NCBI GenBank assembly: GCA_016217665.1
Contig: JACRHF010000092.1
Coordinates: 1-40,331 of the forward strand
Direction of reading: 5' to 3'
Source of the DNA: Nitrospirota bacterium
GTDB taxonomy: Bacteria > Nitrospirota > 9FT-COMBO-42-15 > HDB-SIOI813
Length of the DNA stretch: 40,331 nt
The position numbers and the translations under genes are program-made. Below the pieces are notes generated by a model that saw nothing but the letters and a program-made list of their open reading frames with translations, was not told the origin of the DNA and searched no databases. Position 1 is the stretch's first letter; the number at the start of each line of letters is the position of its first letter. This document shows positions 18,394 through 26,587 of the stretch, piece after piece.

Positions 18394-19662
18394 CTACTCC
18401 TCCAGGATCTCCGCCCCGACAACACCCTCTAAGGAGGCGATCCTCTTATAGTATGTGACGAGCGACCCGATGTAATCAATTCTCGTCTTTCTTAGAATCC
18501 TCTCTGTATCCAGTAAGGTTAAAAAGTCTATCTTCCCGGTCTGGTAATTTTTAAGCGCTGAATCAAAGGAGAGCTCGACCTGAGGGAGCAGGCTCGTCTC
18601 ATAGAGCGTCCTGATCCTGTCGGCGCTCTCCACTTTGACGACCCCCTCTTTCACCTCTGCAGACCGGATATTCTCTTCTGCCCTGAGTTTATACTGGCCG
18701 GCCTCTACAGTGCTCTGGGCCTCCGTGACCTGGCTGTCATACTTGCGCTGCCATATCGGGATGTTGATCTGGAACATGGCATCCCAGGCATCGAATCTCC
18801 CATCCCGCTGGATGGGGGCAAGATCTACCATAAAGTCAGGATAGTAGTTTTTTCTGGCAAGCTCCACTCCGATCTGATTCGCCTCGATTTCATATCTCAT
18901 CTTCTGTAAAGCGGGGTTGATCTCCAGGGCCTTTTCAGTAAGCTCTTCAACCTTTATGTCCACTTTTTTTTGGGGGATCGCAGAAGGGTCCTGGAGAGGG
19001 GCCTCCTGGGAACGGTTTAACAGCGCTTTTAGCCCTGCCTGTCCAACCTCCCTTTCAGCTTCAAGTTCGGTGATTTCATTAATCAACATGGTCAACTCAA
19101 CCTGGGCTTTGATCACATCCTGCTGGGATGCCTGACCTGTGGCATATTTGATCTTCGCAATCTCCGTCATGCTGGAGAGGAGTCCTTTGATCTCTTTTAG
19201 AATCTTTATGGATTCGGATAGTAAGAGGTACTCATAATAGGCATCCTTGACCATGGTAACGATCTCGAGCTCCCTGACCTTTACTTCAGCCTCGGCCATC
19301 AAGACCTCTTTGAGTGCCATGCCCTTCTGCAAGGACCTCTTCCCCGGGTAAGGAAACATCTGGCTGATGCCGTATTTTGTCTGCATTGCATTCCCGGGGC
19401 TTGGAAATGGATTGTCCCTTGAGAGGTCTTCCATCTCTATCCGGAAGGATGGATCATCAAGAACCCCCTCTGCCCTGGCTTTAGCCTCCTTTGCCTTGAT
19501 ATTCCGGCGCAGGGCCTGTAATTCAGGATTATTATTCTTAGCCTCCTCAATAAGGCCCCTGAGAGAAAGGGTCTCTTGAGCAAAGACCGGCACAGAGATT
19601 AATAAAGAAGTTAGAAGCAAGAAGCAAGAAGCAAGAAGCAAGATAAAGGCTTGTACCCTCAC
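18394..19662 (-). CDS. TolC-family outer membrane efflux protein
   Basis: Signal peptide and helical OEP pattern; in operon with cusB/cusA-like genes; GTG start. Confidence 0.9.
   Translation of the reverse strand: MRVQAFILLLASCFLLLTSLLISVPVFAQETLSLRGLIEEAKNNNPELQALRRNIKAKEAKARAEGVLDDPSFRIEMEDLSRDNPFPSPGNAMQTKYGISQMFPYPGKRSLQKGMALKEVLMAEAEVKVRELEIVTMVKDAYYEYLLLSESIKILKEIKGLLSSMTEIAKIKYATGQASQQDVIKAQVELTMLINEITELEAEREVGQAGLKALLNRSQEAPLQDPSAIPQKKVDIKVEELTEKALEINPALQKMRYEIEANQIGVELARKNYYPDFMVDLAPIQRDGRFDAWDAMFQINIPIWQRKYDSQVTEAQSTVEAGQYKLRAEENIRSAEVKEGVVKVESADRIRTLYETSLLPQVELSFDSALKNYQTGKIDFLTLLDTERILRKTRIDYIGSLVTYYKRIASLEGVVGAEILEE
19614..19641. repeat. Heptanucleotide tandem repeat (GAAGCAA)x4 in the TolC-like signal-peptide coding region
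   Basis: Four perfect copies gaagcaa-gaagcaa-gaagcaa-gaagcaa. Confidence 0.95.
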
Positions 19663-19669
19663 AAGACCT

Positions 19670-19698
19670 AATATATTCTACAATGCGTAGAATGTCAA
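19670..19698 (-). promoter_or_regulatory. Predicted cusCBA-like promoter with operator in the spacer
   Basis: Minus strand TTGACA-(TTCTACGCATTGTAGAA, 17 nt)-TATATT; perfect inverted repeat ATTCTAC-AATGC-GTAGAAT at 19675-19693. Confidence 0.72.
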
Positions 19699-19752
19699 GA
19701 GGGCTGTCTCTATTCTAAAATCTCTGCAATCCATTTATAATATCCCGTATCC

Positions 19753-20961
19753 ATGAAAAAGGACCGCGGGAAATTAGTCACCTGGGTTTTATTACCTCTG
19801 CTCCTTATCCTCTTTGCCATATCCGCAGGGGCCACCCTATGGGTCTATCATTTATTAAAGGACCTCCCGGATGAAAGGGCCATACAGGGCTTTACCCCAA
19901 AGGCGGTTACAACGGTTTATGACAAGGATGGAGATGTTCTGACCACGATCTATGAAGACAAGAATCAGATATGGGTCCCTCTCTTCCAGATCTCGGAGGC
20001 CGTGAAAAAGGCGGTCATCGCCACCGAGGACCCCTCTTTCTTACAGCACAGCGGGATTGATTACCGGCAGACATGGGAATCTATCAAGGATAATCTAAAG
20101 GGGTGGCAATGGATCAGGGGCGGGAGCACCATTACCCAGCAGGTGGCAAAGAATGTGTACCTGTCGGGAGAGAAGACCCTGACACGGAAGATAAAAGAAT
20201 ACTTCCTGGCCAAAAGGATAGAGTCTGTACTCCCCAAGGAAAGGATCCTGGAGATTTATTTCAACGAGGTGGGGTGGGGGTATGGGATCTACGGGGTTGA
20301 ACTGGCGGCCCGGTTCTACTTAGACAAACCTGCCGCAGAGCTTAACACAGCGGAGGCCGCCTTTCTTACGGCAATGCTCCGCAACCCTGCTATCTATAAT
20401 CCACATAAGGCCTTAGAGCGGGTGACAAAAAGAGAGCAGCTCGTCCTGGCGCTTATGCTGCAGCATCATCTGATTACCCGGGAAGAGTATGACAAGGCCG
20501 TTTCATACCCAATAGAGCTGAGGCGTCATAAGCCGCACAAGAGATTCGCATCTATTGGATTAGACCGGCATGCAGGCGCAAAAGATGCAACTCCCTGTTA
20601 TTCACGGTTAATCGAAGGTTATTTGGTGCAGACCCTCGGTCCACACCTCCTCTATGACGTGGGGCGTGCGGTCCGGACGACGATTGATGACAGGGTACAG
20701 GGAAAGGTCGAAGAGGTTATCAGAGAGGTGGAGGGAGACGATGAAAGGGCTGCCGTAAATCCTGACATGATCGGGCTTCTGCTGGAGAATGGAAGCCAGG
20801 TCAGGGCGATTGGATGTACACCGGTGTGGGAGGCGGCGGCGGAAAAGATGAGAGGCCTCGGGCCGCCTTTTGATTCTTATATGTATTACAGGGTTATATC
20901 CGAGCAGGATATTGCATGGAAGGATATTGTGCTGATCGCCACAGAGGAAAATTTATTGTAA
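19753..20961 (+). CDS. GT51 peptidoglycan transglycosylase (PBP1-like N-terminus without a transpeptidase domain)
   Basis: 'AVIATEDPSFLQHSGIDYRQTWESIKDNL..RGGSTITQQVAKNVYLSGEKTLTRKIKEYFLAKRIE..KERILEIYFNEVGWGYGIYGVELAARFYL'; no SxxK/SxN/KTG transpeptidase motifs. Confidence 0.9.
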   Translation: MKKDRGKLVTWVLLPLLLILFAISAGATLWVYHLLKDLPDERAIQGFTPKAVTTVYDKDGDVLTTIYEDKNQIWVPLFQISEAVKKAVIATEDPSFLQHSGIDYRQTWESIKDNLKGWQWIRGGSTITQQVAKNVYLSGEKTLTRKIKEYFLAKRIESVLPKERILEIYFNEVGWGYGIYGVELAARFYLDKPAAELNTAEAAFLTAMLRNPAIYNPHKALERVTKREQLVLALMLQHHLITREEYDKAVSYPIELRRHKPHKRFASIGLDRHAGAKDATPCYSRLIEGYLVQTLGPHLLYDVGRAVRTTIDDRVQGKVEEVIREVEGDDERAAVNPDMIGLLLENGSQVRAIGCTPVWEAAAEKMRGLGPPFDSYMYYRVISEQDIAWKDIVLIATEENLL

Positions 20962-21020
20962 ATAAGAAAATAATAGGTTAAAATGCAACTATTTTGACCT
21001 TCAGAAAGGAGATTCGGACA

Positions 21021-21842
21021 GTGACAATTAAGAGCAGGCTATTATTATTGGCAGGAGTGGTCATCGGCAGTCTGGGAATGTCGTTTTTAACCTCAACGGC
21101 GGGATATGCGGAGCTGACCGCCGACCAGATCGTGGCAAAATCAGAAGATGTCTATCCAGGGATGGATCAGCAATCGAAGCTTACCTTTGCAATCCGGGAG
21201 GCTGATGGCGGAGAAAGGAAGGTGATCTTGCGGAGGTACTGGAAAAACTACCCCGGGGATTCCAATATAGATTCCAAGGTGCTGGTATTTCATGAGTATC
21301 CTCCGGACACAACGGGAACAGCCTTTATGGTGTGGACCTATAAGACCGCTAAGCGCAAACCAGAGGACCTCTGGATATACCTCCCGATCCTCCGCAAGGT
21401 ACAGAAGCTGCCTGAACACCCGGATGAAATATTCAGCGGGGCCAATCTGAAACCTGCGGACATGATCCCCAGAGATGTCAGTCTTGACCAGCATAAATTA
21501 TTACGCGAAGAGACGATCGAGAATCAGCAGTACTACGTTGTCGAGAGCACCCCGAAGGAGGTCAATCGAAACTACAACTATGGTAAGGTCGTCAAATGGA
21601 TCAAAAAGAGTGATTTCCTTAAAGAGCGCATTGAATATTATAATACGGACGGAACGCTCCTGAAGACACAATTGATCACATGGAAAAAGGTCAAGACGGC
21701 CTACGTATGGGAAAAGGTGGTTCTCACAAGTGCCAAGACCGGGGTACAAACGATGCTGAGTATCAGCGACGTGGAGATCGATACCGGCCTCAATGATAAG
21801 ATCTTCTCAGAGAGGACGATGTCTACAGGGAAGGTAAAATAA
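21021..21842 (+). CDS. Outer membrane lipoprotein-sorting protein (LolA-like fold)
   Basis: Signal peptide; 'LTADQIVAKSEDVYPGMDQQSKLTFAI', 'DLWIYLPILRKVQKLPEHPDEIFSGANLKPADM'; GTG at 21021 is preceded by AAGGAG; ORF can extend to 20994. Confidence 0.85.
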   Translation: MTIKSRLLLLAGVVIGSLGMSFLTSTAGYAELTADQIVAKSEDVYPGMDQQSKLTFAIREADGGERKVILRRYWKNYPGDSNIDSKVLVFHEYPPDTTGTAFMVWTYKTAKRKPEDLWIYLPILRKVQKLPEHPDEIFSGANLKPADMIPRDVSLDQHKLLREETIENQQYYVVESTPKEVNRNYNYGKVVKWIKKSDFLKERIEYYNTDGTLLKTQLITWKKVKTAYVWEKVVLTSAKTGVQTMLSISDVEIDTGLNDKIFSERTMSTGKVK

Positions 21843-21843
21843 G

Positions 21844-23655
21844 GTGAAGACATTGGAGCACGTACAAAAAAAGGCAGGTCTTCAGAAAAGACTCGTCCTG
21901 TCAACCCTTGTCGTCAGCTTCCTGGCAGGCCTTATGGTGCTGGGCCTTATCTACATTACAGGCAAGGCCGCTCTCAAGGAGACCATCGGCGGGACATTCC
22001 GGGAACTTGCAGAGACAGTCGGCAGTAATATAGACCTCTCGGTGAAACACCACATCGAAGAATCCAGGCTCCTCGCCTCTGCCCAGAGTGTGCTCTCTGC
22101 GATCGAAACCTCAAATCTCGTCTATGAAGGAGAGACGGATGAAGAGATCACGAAGAGGGTCCTTGAGATAGAGAACCGGTGGACAGGGGCCGTTGGAGTC
22201 AATGCCTATCTGTTTGAAGTGCTCAATAACAGGGCCACGGATTATCTGAAGGATTTTGTTACAAGCGCTGAGCAGGGTATTCACAACATCATCCTGGTGA
22301 CCAATGAACGCGGGGCCGTTGTGGCGGCAACAGCAAAGCCCAAACATTACTACTACGGAGATCAGAGGTGGTGGAGGTTTGCTTATAACAGTGGGATCGG
22401 GGCGGTCTACGTCAGCGATATCTATACGAGTGAAGAGTTTGGAAACAAGACCTTTGATATCGCAGTACCGGTCGTCAAAGGGGGGAGGGCGATCGGAGTC
22501 GTCCTCATGTCGCATAATGTAGATGTCTTTTTTAAGGCGATTACTGCGGCAAAGGTAGGTGAGACCGATCATGTGATGCTCGCAAATTCGGATGGCGAGC
22601 TTCTGTTCTGTCCTGTATTTGGAACCAAGGAACACCGGATTGACAAAGAATTGCTGAAGGGGATTACAAAGGAGGCATCCGGATGGACCGTGACCACAGC
22701 GGATGTCCACTTTCCAGGGAAGCAATCGATCGTCGGATTCGCCCCGGTCAAGATCACGTATACCCTCGGCAAGGAAAATCTTGACGGCAGACACTGGCAT
22801 GTATTTACCAGTCAGGACCCGCAGGAAACCTTCATGCCTGTATTTTCTCTCCTCATCAGGATCGGCATTGCCGGGCTGATTGGCGCCTGTCTCATCATCA
22901 TCCTGGGTTATTTCAATGCAGGGAAAATCGTAAAACCCGTCAAGGAATTGCAGAAAGGGGCAGACCTCATAGGCGCAGGCGATCTGGACTACAGGATCTC
23001 CGTGAAGACAGGGGATGAGATAGAGGACCTTGCAGCCAAATTCAATGACATGGGCGCCAAATTAAAACTCTTCTACATCAAACTGGAAGAGATGGTTAAG
23101 GAGAGGACCAGGGAGCTTGAACAGAGAAATGAGGAGATATCGATACACTACTCCGTTGTCTCCACCTTAAATCAGTCTCTTGATCTTGAGAGGACATTCT
23201 CTGAATCCTTAAAGACCCTGATCGAGGTGATGAAGGCGGACGCGGGGGTTATATGGATGCTGGACAACCGGAGGAGGCGTTTTGCCATCGTGGCCTCGAC
23301 TGGGATAGAGTTCAATCCTGAACGGGAACAGAAATACTCGGAGCTGTTTGAGTTCATCGGGGATAAGATTATCACCGGCGGACAGATGTGGTCTTCGGAA
23401 AATCTCACCGTAGATGAACGTATTGAGGGTATTACCCTTCCCTCAGAAGAGGAGTGTCTTGCCATTGTAGGGATCCCCTTAAAGTCAAAAGATAAGGTGC
23501 TGGCCATCATGTATCTCCTCTATAAAAATATCCGGGCTCTAACCTCCAGAGAGGAAGATCTGCTCCTCTCCATCGGGAGCCACATCGGCATTGCCATCGA
23601 AAATTCCCTCCTCTTTGCAAAACTTCTGCGGCATGATGAACCGGAGAATAAGTAA
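21844..23655 (+). CDS. Cache-HAMP-GAF membrane sensor protein without a recognisable output domain
   Basis: N-terminal TM, extracellular Cache-like domain, second TM, HAMP ('GKIVKPVKELQKGADLIGAGDLDYRI'), coiled coil, GAF to C-terminus. Confidence 0.82.
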   Translation: MKTLEHVQKKAGLQKRLVLSTLVVSFLAGLMVLGLIYITGKAALKETIGGTFRELAETVGSNIDLSVKHHIEESRLLASAQSVLSAIETSNLVYEGETDEEITKRVLEIENRWTGAVGVNAYLFEVLNNRATDYLKDFVTSAEQGIHNIILVTNERGAVVAATAKPKHYYYGDQRWWRFAYNSGIGAVYVSDIYTSEEFGNKTFDIAVPVVKGGRAIGVVLMSHNVDVFFKAITAAKVGETDHVMLANSDGELLFCPVFGTKEHRIDKELLKGITKEASGWTVTTADVHFPGKQSIVGFAPVKITYTLGKENLDGRHWHVFTSQDPQETFMPVFSLLIRIGIAGLIGACLIIILGYFNAGKIVKPVKELQKGADLIGAGDLDYRISVKTGDEIEDLAAKFNDMGAKLKLFYIKLEEMVKERTRELEQRNEEISIHYSVVSTLNQSLDLERTFSESLKTLIEVMKADAGVIWMLDNRRRRFAIVASTGIEFNPEREQKYSELFEFIGDKIITGGQMWSSENLTVDERIEGITLPSEEECLAIVGIPLKSKDKVLAIMYLLYKNIRALTSREEDLLLSIGSHIGIAIENSLLFAKLLRHDEPENK

Positions 23656-23672
23656 CGGAACAAGGATGGGGG

Positions 23673-23715
23673 AAATTGAATTCCCCCCCTTTAGAAAAGG
23701 GGGGATGGGGGGATT
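23673..23715. repeat. Palindromic C/G-run repeat (CCCCCTTT...AAAGGGGG-type), intergenic copy
   Basis: aaattgaattccccccctttagaaaaggggggatggggggattt; same family as 24624-24669. Confidence 0.8.
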
Positions 23716-23730
23716 TGATCAAGGATTCAG

Positions 23731-24339
23731 GTGAAACTATTACAACCCAGCATCCGACAGGTGGTCCCTCCGGCGTGGTGCGCAGATTGTGACATCTGCT
23801 GCCGTTTCCCGGAAAAGAATAGTTTCCTTGCGCCTTATTTTACAAGGGAAGAGATTACCTCAGCTACGGAATTTCTTGGTGGGGGGACAGAATTAAATTC
23901 TGTCCCCGATGCAAATTCCCTCCCCTTCAAGGGGAGGGACAGGGTGGGGATGGGGTTATTTTCAGGCGAACCAAAGACTGGCTGCAAGATAACCCTGATC
24001 CCCTATAGAGAAGGCTACGTATGTCCTGCCTTCGACCCTGCAACAACCCAGTGCAAAATATATGATGCCCGTCCCATCGACTGCAAGTTATACCCCTTTG
24101 CCATCCTGTGGAACCCATCGGGCAAGGAAGTCCTGTTAGGCATTGATACCAAGTGCCCTTTTGTGACAGAACATGCGGAAGATGGCCTTCTCAAAGAGGC
24201 ATCCCTTGAGATTGCATCGGCCTTAGAATCAGCGCCTCTCCTGGATATCCTTGCCTCAAACAGGGAAATAATAGGTCCTTATCAGGATGATGTCATCCCC
24301 TTATTCACCCTAAAGGGTCTTACAAGCAGAATAATTTAA
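23731..24339 (+). CDS. YkgJ-family cysteine-cluster (Zn/Fe-chelating) protein with an in-frame repeat insertion
   Basis: 'WCADCDICCRFPE', 'GCKITLIPYREGYVCPAFDPATTQCKIYDARPIDCKLYPFAI'; start codon GTG at 23731. Confidence 0.85.
   Translation: MKLLQPSIRQVVPPAWCADCDICCRFPEKNSFLAPYFTREEITSATEFLGGGTELNSVPDANSLPFKGRDRVGMGLFSGEPKTGCKITLIPYREGYVCPAFDPATTQCKIYDARPIDCKLYPFAILWNPSGKEVLLGIDTKCPFVTEHAEDGLLKEASLEIASALESAPLLDILASNREIIGPYQDDVIPLFTLKGLTSRII
23881..23957. repeat. Two adjacent palindromic repeat elements inserted in frame in the YkgJ-like gene
   Basis: GGGGACAGAATTAAATTCTGTCCCC (23883-23907) and CCCTCCCCTT-C-AAGGGGAGGG (23918-23938) followed by acagggtggggatgggg. Confidence 0.85.
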
Positions 24340-24351
24340 AAGAGAGTCTAC

Positions 24352-24373
24352 GGCGGGGCTAAAAAACCCCGCC
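24352..24373 (+). terminator. Possible transcription terminator hairpin
   Basis: GGCGGGG-CTAAAAAA-CCCCGCC; no strong downstream T tract. Confidence 0.35.
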
Positions 24374-24394
24374 TATCGGGCTGAATATCACCCC

Positions 24395-25333
24395 ATGAAT
24401 AACTTACATCAATTGGGTCTCAGGCCTTTAAGGATAACGGATATCCCCTTAATAGATCGCCTCCTCAGTTCAGAAGAGACGATGCTCTCGGCTTACGCCT
24501 TTGTCAGCCACTACCTCTGGTCTGATCTTTTTCATTTCTACTGGGGAATCCTCGATGACCATCTCTGTCTCTTTGCGCAGTACAATGATTATCTTTATAT
24601 GCCGATTCCGCCCATTTTATCTGAAAATCCCTTCTCCCCCTTTGAAAAAGGGGGATTAAGGGGGATTTTACGAAAGGTTTTTTCTATTATGCAGGCAGTC
24701 AATAAGAATAAGTCCGTCTCGCGCATCGAGAATATTGATGCGGCTCAAATAGAGGCATTCATATCCCTTGGATACAATGTTACGTCAGGAGAAGGGGAAT
24801 ATGTCTACCTCCGTGAAGACCTTGCAACCTTAAAAGGGGATCCGTACAAATCAAAGAGGGCTATGTGCAATCATTTCATAAAGAACTACCACTACAGTTA
24901 TGAACCCTTCCAGGCACAGTTTGCGGACGACTGTATCCAACTATATGAAGTATGGAAGAAGAGAAAGAGAGAGAGAGCCAGTGATGCCTTTTCTCCTCTC
25001 TTGTCAGAAGACGCATCCCTGGCACACCGGCAGGCCATTATGCAATATGACGCGCTTCAATTAACCGGCAGGGTGGTCCGGATCAACAACAGGGTGGAGG
25101 GCTATCTGTTCGGATTTAAAAGAAGGGAGGATATATTTTGCATCCTGTTGGAGATCACAAACCCTGATATCCGGGGGCTTGCCCAATTTATATTCAGAGA
25201 GTTTTGCAGAGAGCTGGATGGCTATACCTATATAAATGCCCTCGGAGACTCAGGGCTTGAAAATCTGCGGAGGGTCAAACTCTCGTACCGGCCGTCGAAA
25301 ATTGTCCCATCCTATATCGCCTATTTACCCTGA
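24395..25333 (+). CDS. DUF2156 (phosphatidylglycerol lysyltransferase C-terminal-like, GNAT fold) protein with an in-frame repeat insertion
   Basis: 'FVSHYLWSDLFHFYWGILDDHLCLFAQYNDYLYMPIPP', 'LKGDPYKSKRAMCNHFIKNYHYSYEPF', 'INALGDSGLENLRRVKLSYRPSKIVPSY'. Confidence 0.85.
   Translation: MNNLHQLGLRPLRITDIPLIDRLLSSEETMLSAYAFVSHYLWSDLFHFYWGILDDHLCLFAQYNDYLYMPIPPILSENPFSPFEKGGLRGILRKVFSIMQAVNKNKSVSRIENIDAAQIEAFISLGYNVTSGEGEYVYLREDLATLKGDPYKSKRAMCNHFIKNYHYSYEPFQAQFADDCIQLYEVWKKRKRERASDAFSPLLSEDASLAHRQAIMQYDALQLTGRVVRINNRVEGYLFGFKRREDIFCILLEITNPDIRGLAQFIFREFCRELDGYTYINALGDSGLENLRRVKLSYRPSKIVPSYIAYLP
24624..24669. repeat. Palindromic repeat inserted in frame in the DUF2156-like gene
   Basis: AAAATCCCTTCTCCCCCTTTGAAAAAGGGGGATTAAGGGGGATTTT, encoding ENPFSPFEKGGLRGIL. 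Confidence 0.88.
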
Positions 25334-25346
25334 TGGGGAGATCTCT

Positions 25347-25721
25347 TTATGGCCTCTTCCCTTTGCGGACAGCTAATTGGAGGAAGGTGAGGATACTCTT
25401 CTTATAATCGCTGTTATCTATCTTTCTAAGCCAGGCCACAAACTCTCTCTCTTCTGGTGACATATAGGGGTGACCCCGGTCCATAATACTCACCCTCCCT
25501 TCCCCCTTTTCTTCAAAGAAATAGGTGATCGGGACATCGAGGGCATTAGATATAGCCTGCAGGCGATCCGTATTTAAATAACTCGTTCCATTCTCATATC
25601 GCTGGAACTGTTGATAGGTGATGCCGAGGGCCTCTGCTAATTTTTCCTGGGTCAACCCTAATTCCTTCCGCCTGTCTCTGATCTTTAACCCGATAAACGT
25701 CCTGTCCTTGATCCTGTACAT
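25347..25721 (-). CDS. XRE-family helix-turn-helix transcriptional regulator
   Basis: 'IRDRRKELGLTQEKLAEALGITYQQFQRYENGTSYLNTDRLQAISNALDVPITYFF'; alternative start at 25745. Confidence 0.9.
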   Translation of the reverse strand: MYRIKDRTFIGLKIRDRRKELGLTQEKLAEALGITYQQFQRYENGTSYLNTDRLQAISNALDVPITYFFEEKGEGRVSIMDRGHPYMSPEEREFVAWLRKIDNSDYKKSILTFLQLAVRKGKRP

Positions 25722-25820
25722 CCAGAGTCCCTCACCTTGCTCCACGGTTTAAGGAGTGCACTGAACACGATACAAGGTGAAGAATACAAAAGTCTACAAT
25801 ATACAATTTGCAATAAATCA

Positions 25821-25850
25821 TTGACAATTACCATATAATTGTTGTATAGG
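25821..25850 (+). promoter_or_regulatory. Predicted promoter/operator of the plus-strand XRE gene
   Basis: TTGACA 25821-25826, TATAGG 25845-25850; perfect inverted repeat ACAATTA-CCATA-TAATTGT at 25824-25842. Confidence 0.6.
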
Positions 25851-25857
25851 GATAGCA

Positions 25858-26214
25858 ATGCCTGGTGAAATGTCATTTCTAAAAAGGTTTGGAAGACAGC
25901 TCCGCATCTTCAGGAAGCAGAAGATGATCTCGAGAGAGGACCTGGGGTTGAAAACCAGACTCTCCGCTGAAGATATCGGGGAGTTGGAGGCAGGAAATCT
26001 GGACCCACCCCTGAGCACGATCTTTCTTATCGCACGGGCGCTTGATGTCCATCCCGAAGATTTGTTGATCCCTTCAGGGGGAATCAACCGTCAATATTAT
26101 GCCTACCGGTGTTATCTTTTAAAACAGATCAGTGCCCTTTCCCAAAGGGATTTGAAGAAGGCCATCAAGGTTCTGCACGACCTTTTTGAGACCTGGCCGT
26201 CTGAAACAAGGTGA
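25858..26214 (+). CDS. XRE-family helix-turn-helix regulator
   Basis: 'FGRQLRIFRKQKMISREDLGLKTRLSAEDIGELEAGNLDPPLSTIFLIARALDVHPEDLL'. Confidence 0.88.
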   Translation: MPGEMSFLKRFGRQLRIFRKQKMISREDLGLKTRLSAEDIGELEAGNLDPPLSTIFLIARALDVHPEDLLIPSGGINRQYYAYRCYLLKQISALSQRDLKKAIKVLHDLFETWPSETR

Positions 26215-26278
26215 ATGTCCTTTCTTTCGTAAGATAATCATTGCGGAATCTTTAAGGATTTGGGATAATTTCTCTATT

Positions 26279-26587
26279 ATGGAGAAAGACTCCTTGCCAG
26301 TGGAATTTCATGGATATTTCTGGGATATAGACACAAAAGCTTTATCTGTTACTCAAGATGCGTTTTTTATTATCGAGAGATTGTTGGAATATGGAAATGA
26401 GAAGGCCATACAATGGCTATTGCATCAGTACTCTAAGGATGAGATATCCAATGTTGTAAGAACCAGCCGCCGATTATCTGCACGCAGCACCAATTTCTGG
26501 GTACACATTTTAGATATCCCTGTGGAGGAAGTCTTATGTTTATCGAAGTCCTTCCAGAACACCTGCCGGGCCATCTGGAAACACTAA
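26279..26587 (+). CDS. Putative antitoxin-like partner (DUF6922-like) of AbiEii-type toxin
   Basis: 'LPVEFHGYFWDIDTKALSVTQDAFFIIERLLEYGNEKAIQWLLHQYSKDEISNVVRTSRRLSARSTNFWV'; 3' end overlaps the downstream gene. Confidence 0.72.
   Translation: MEKDSLPVEFHGYFWDIDTKALSVTQDAFFIIERLLEYGNEKAIQWLLHQYSKDEISNVVRTSRRLSARSTNFWVHILDIPVEEVLCLSKSFQNTCRAIWKH

Noticed and set aside
20975-20999. Hairpin GGTTAAAAT-GCAACT-ATTTTGACC before the LolA-like gene
   Set aside because: Contains a mismatch/G-U pair and overlaps a plausible -10 (TAAAAT); could be coincidental, insufficient support.
22111-22800. 229-aa antisense ORF
   Set aside because: Lies fully inside the well-supported Cache-HAMP-GAF sensor gene; no recognisable motif.
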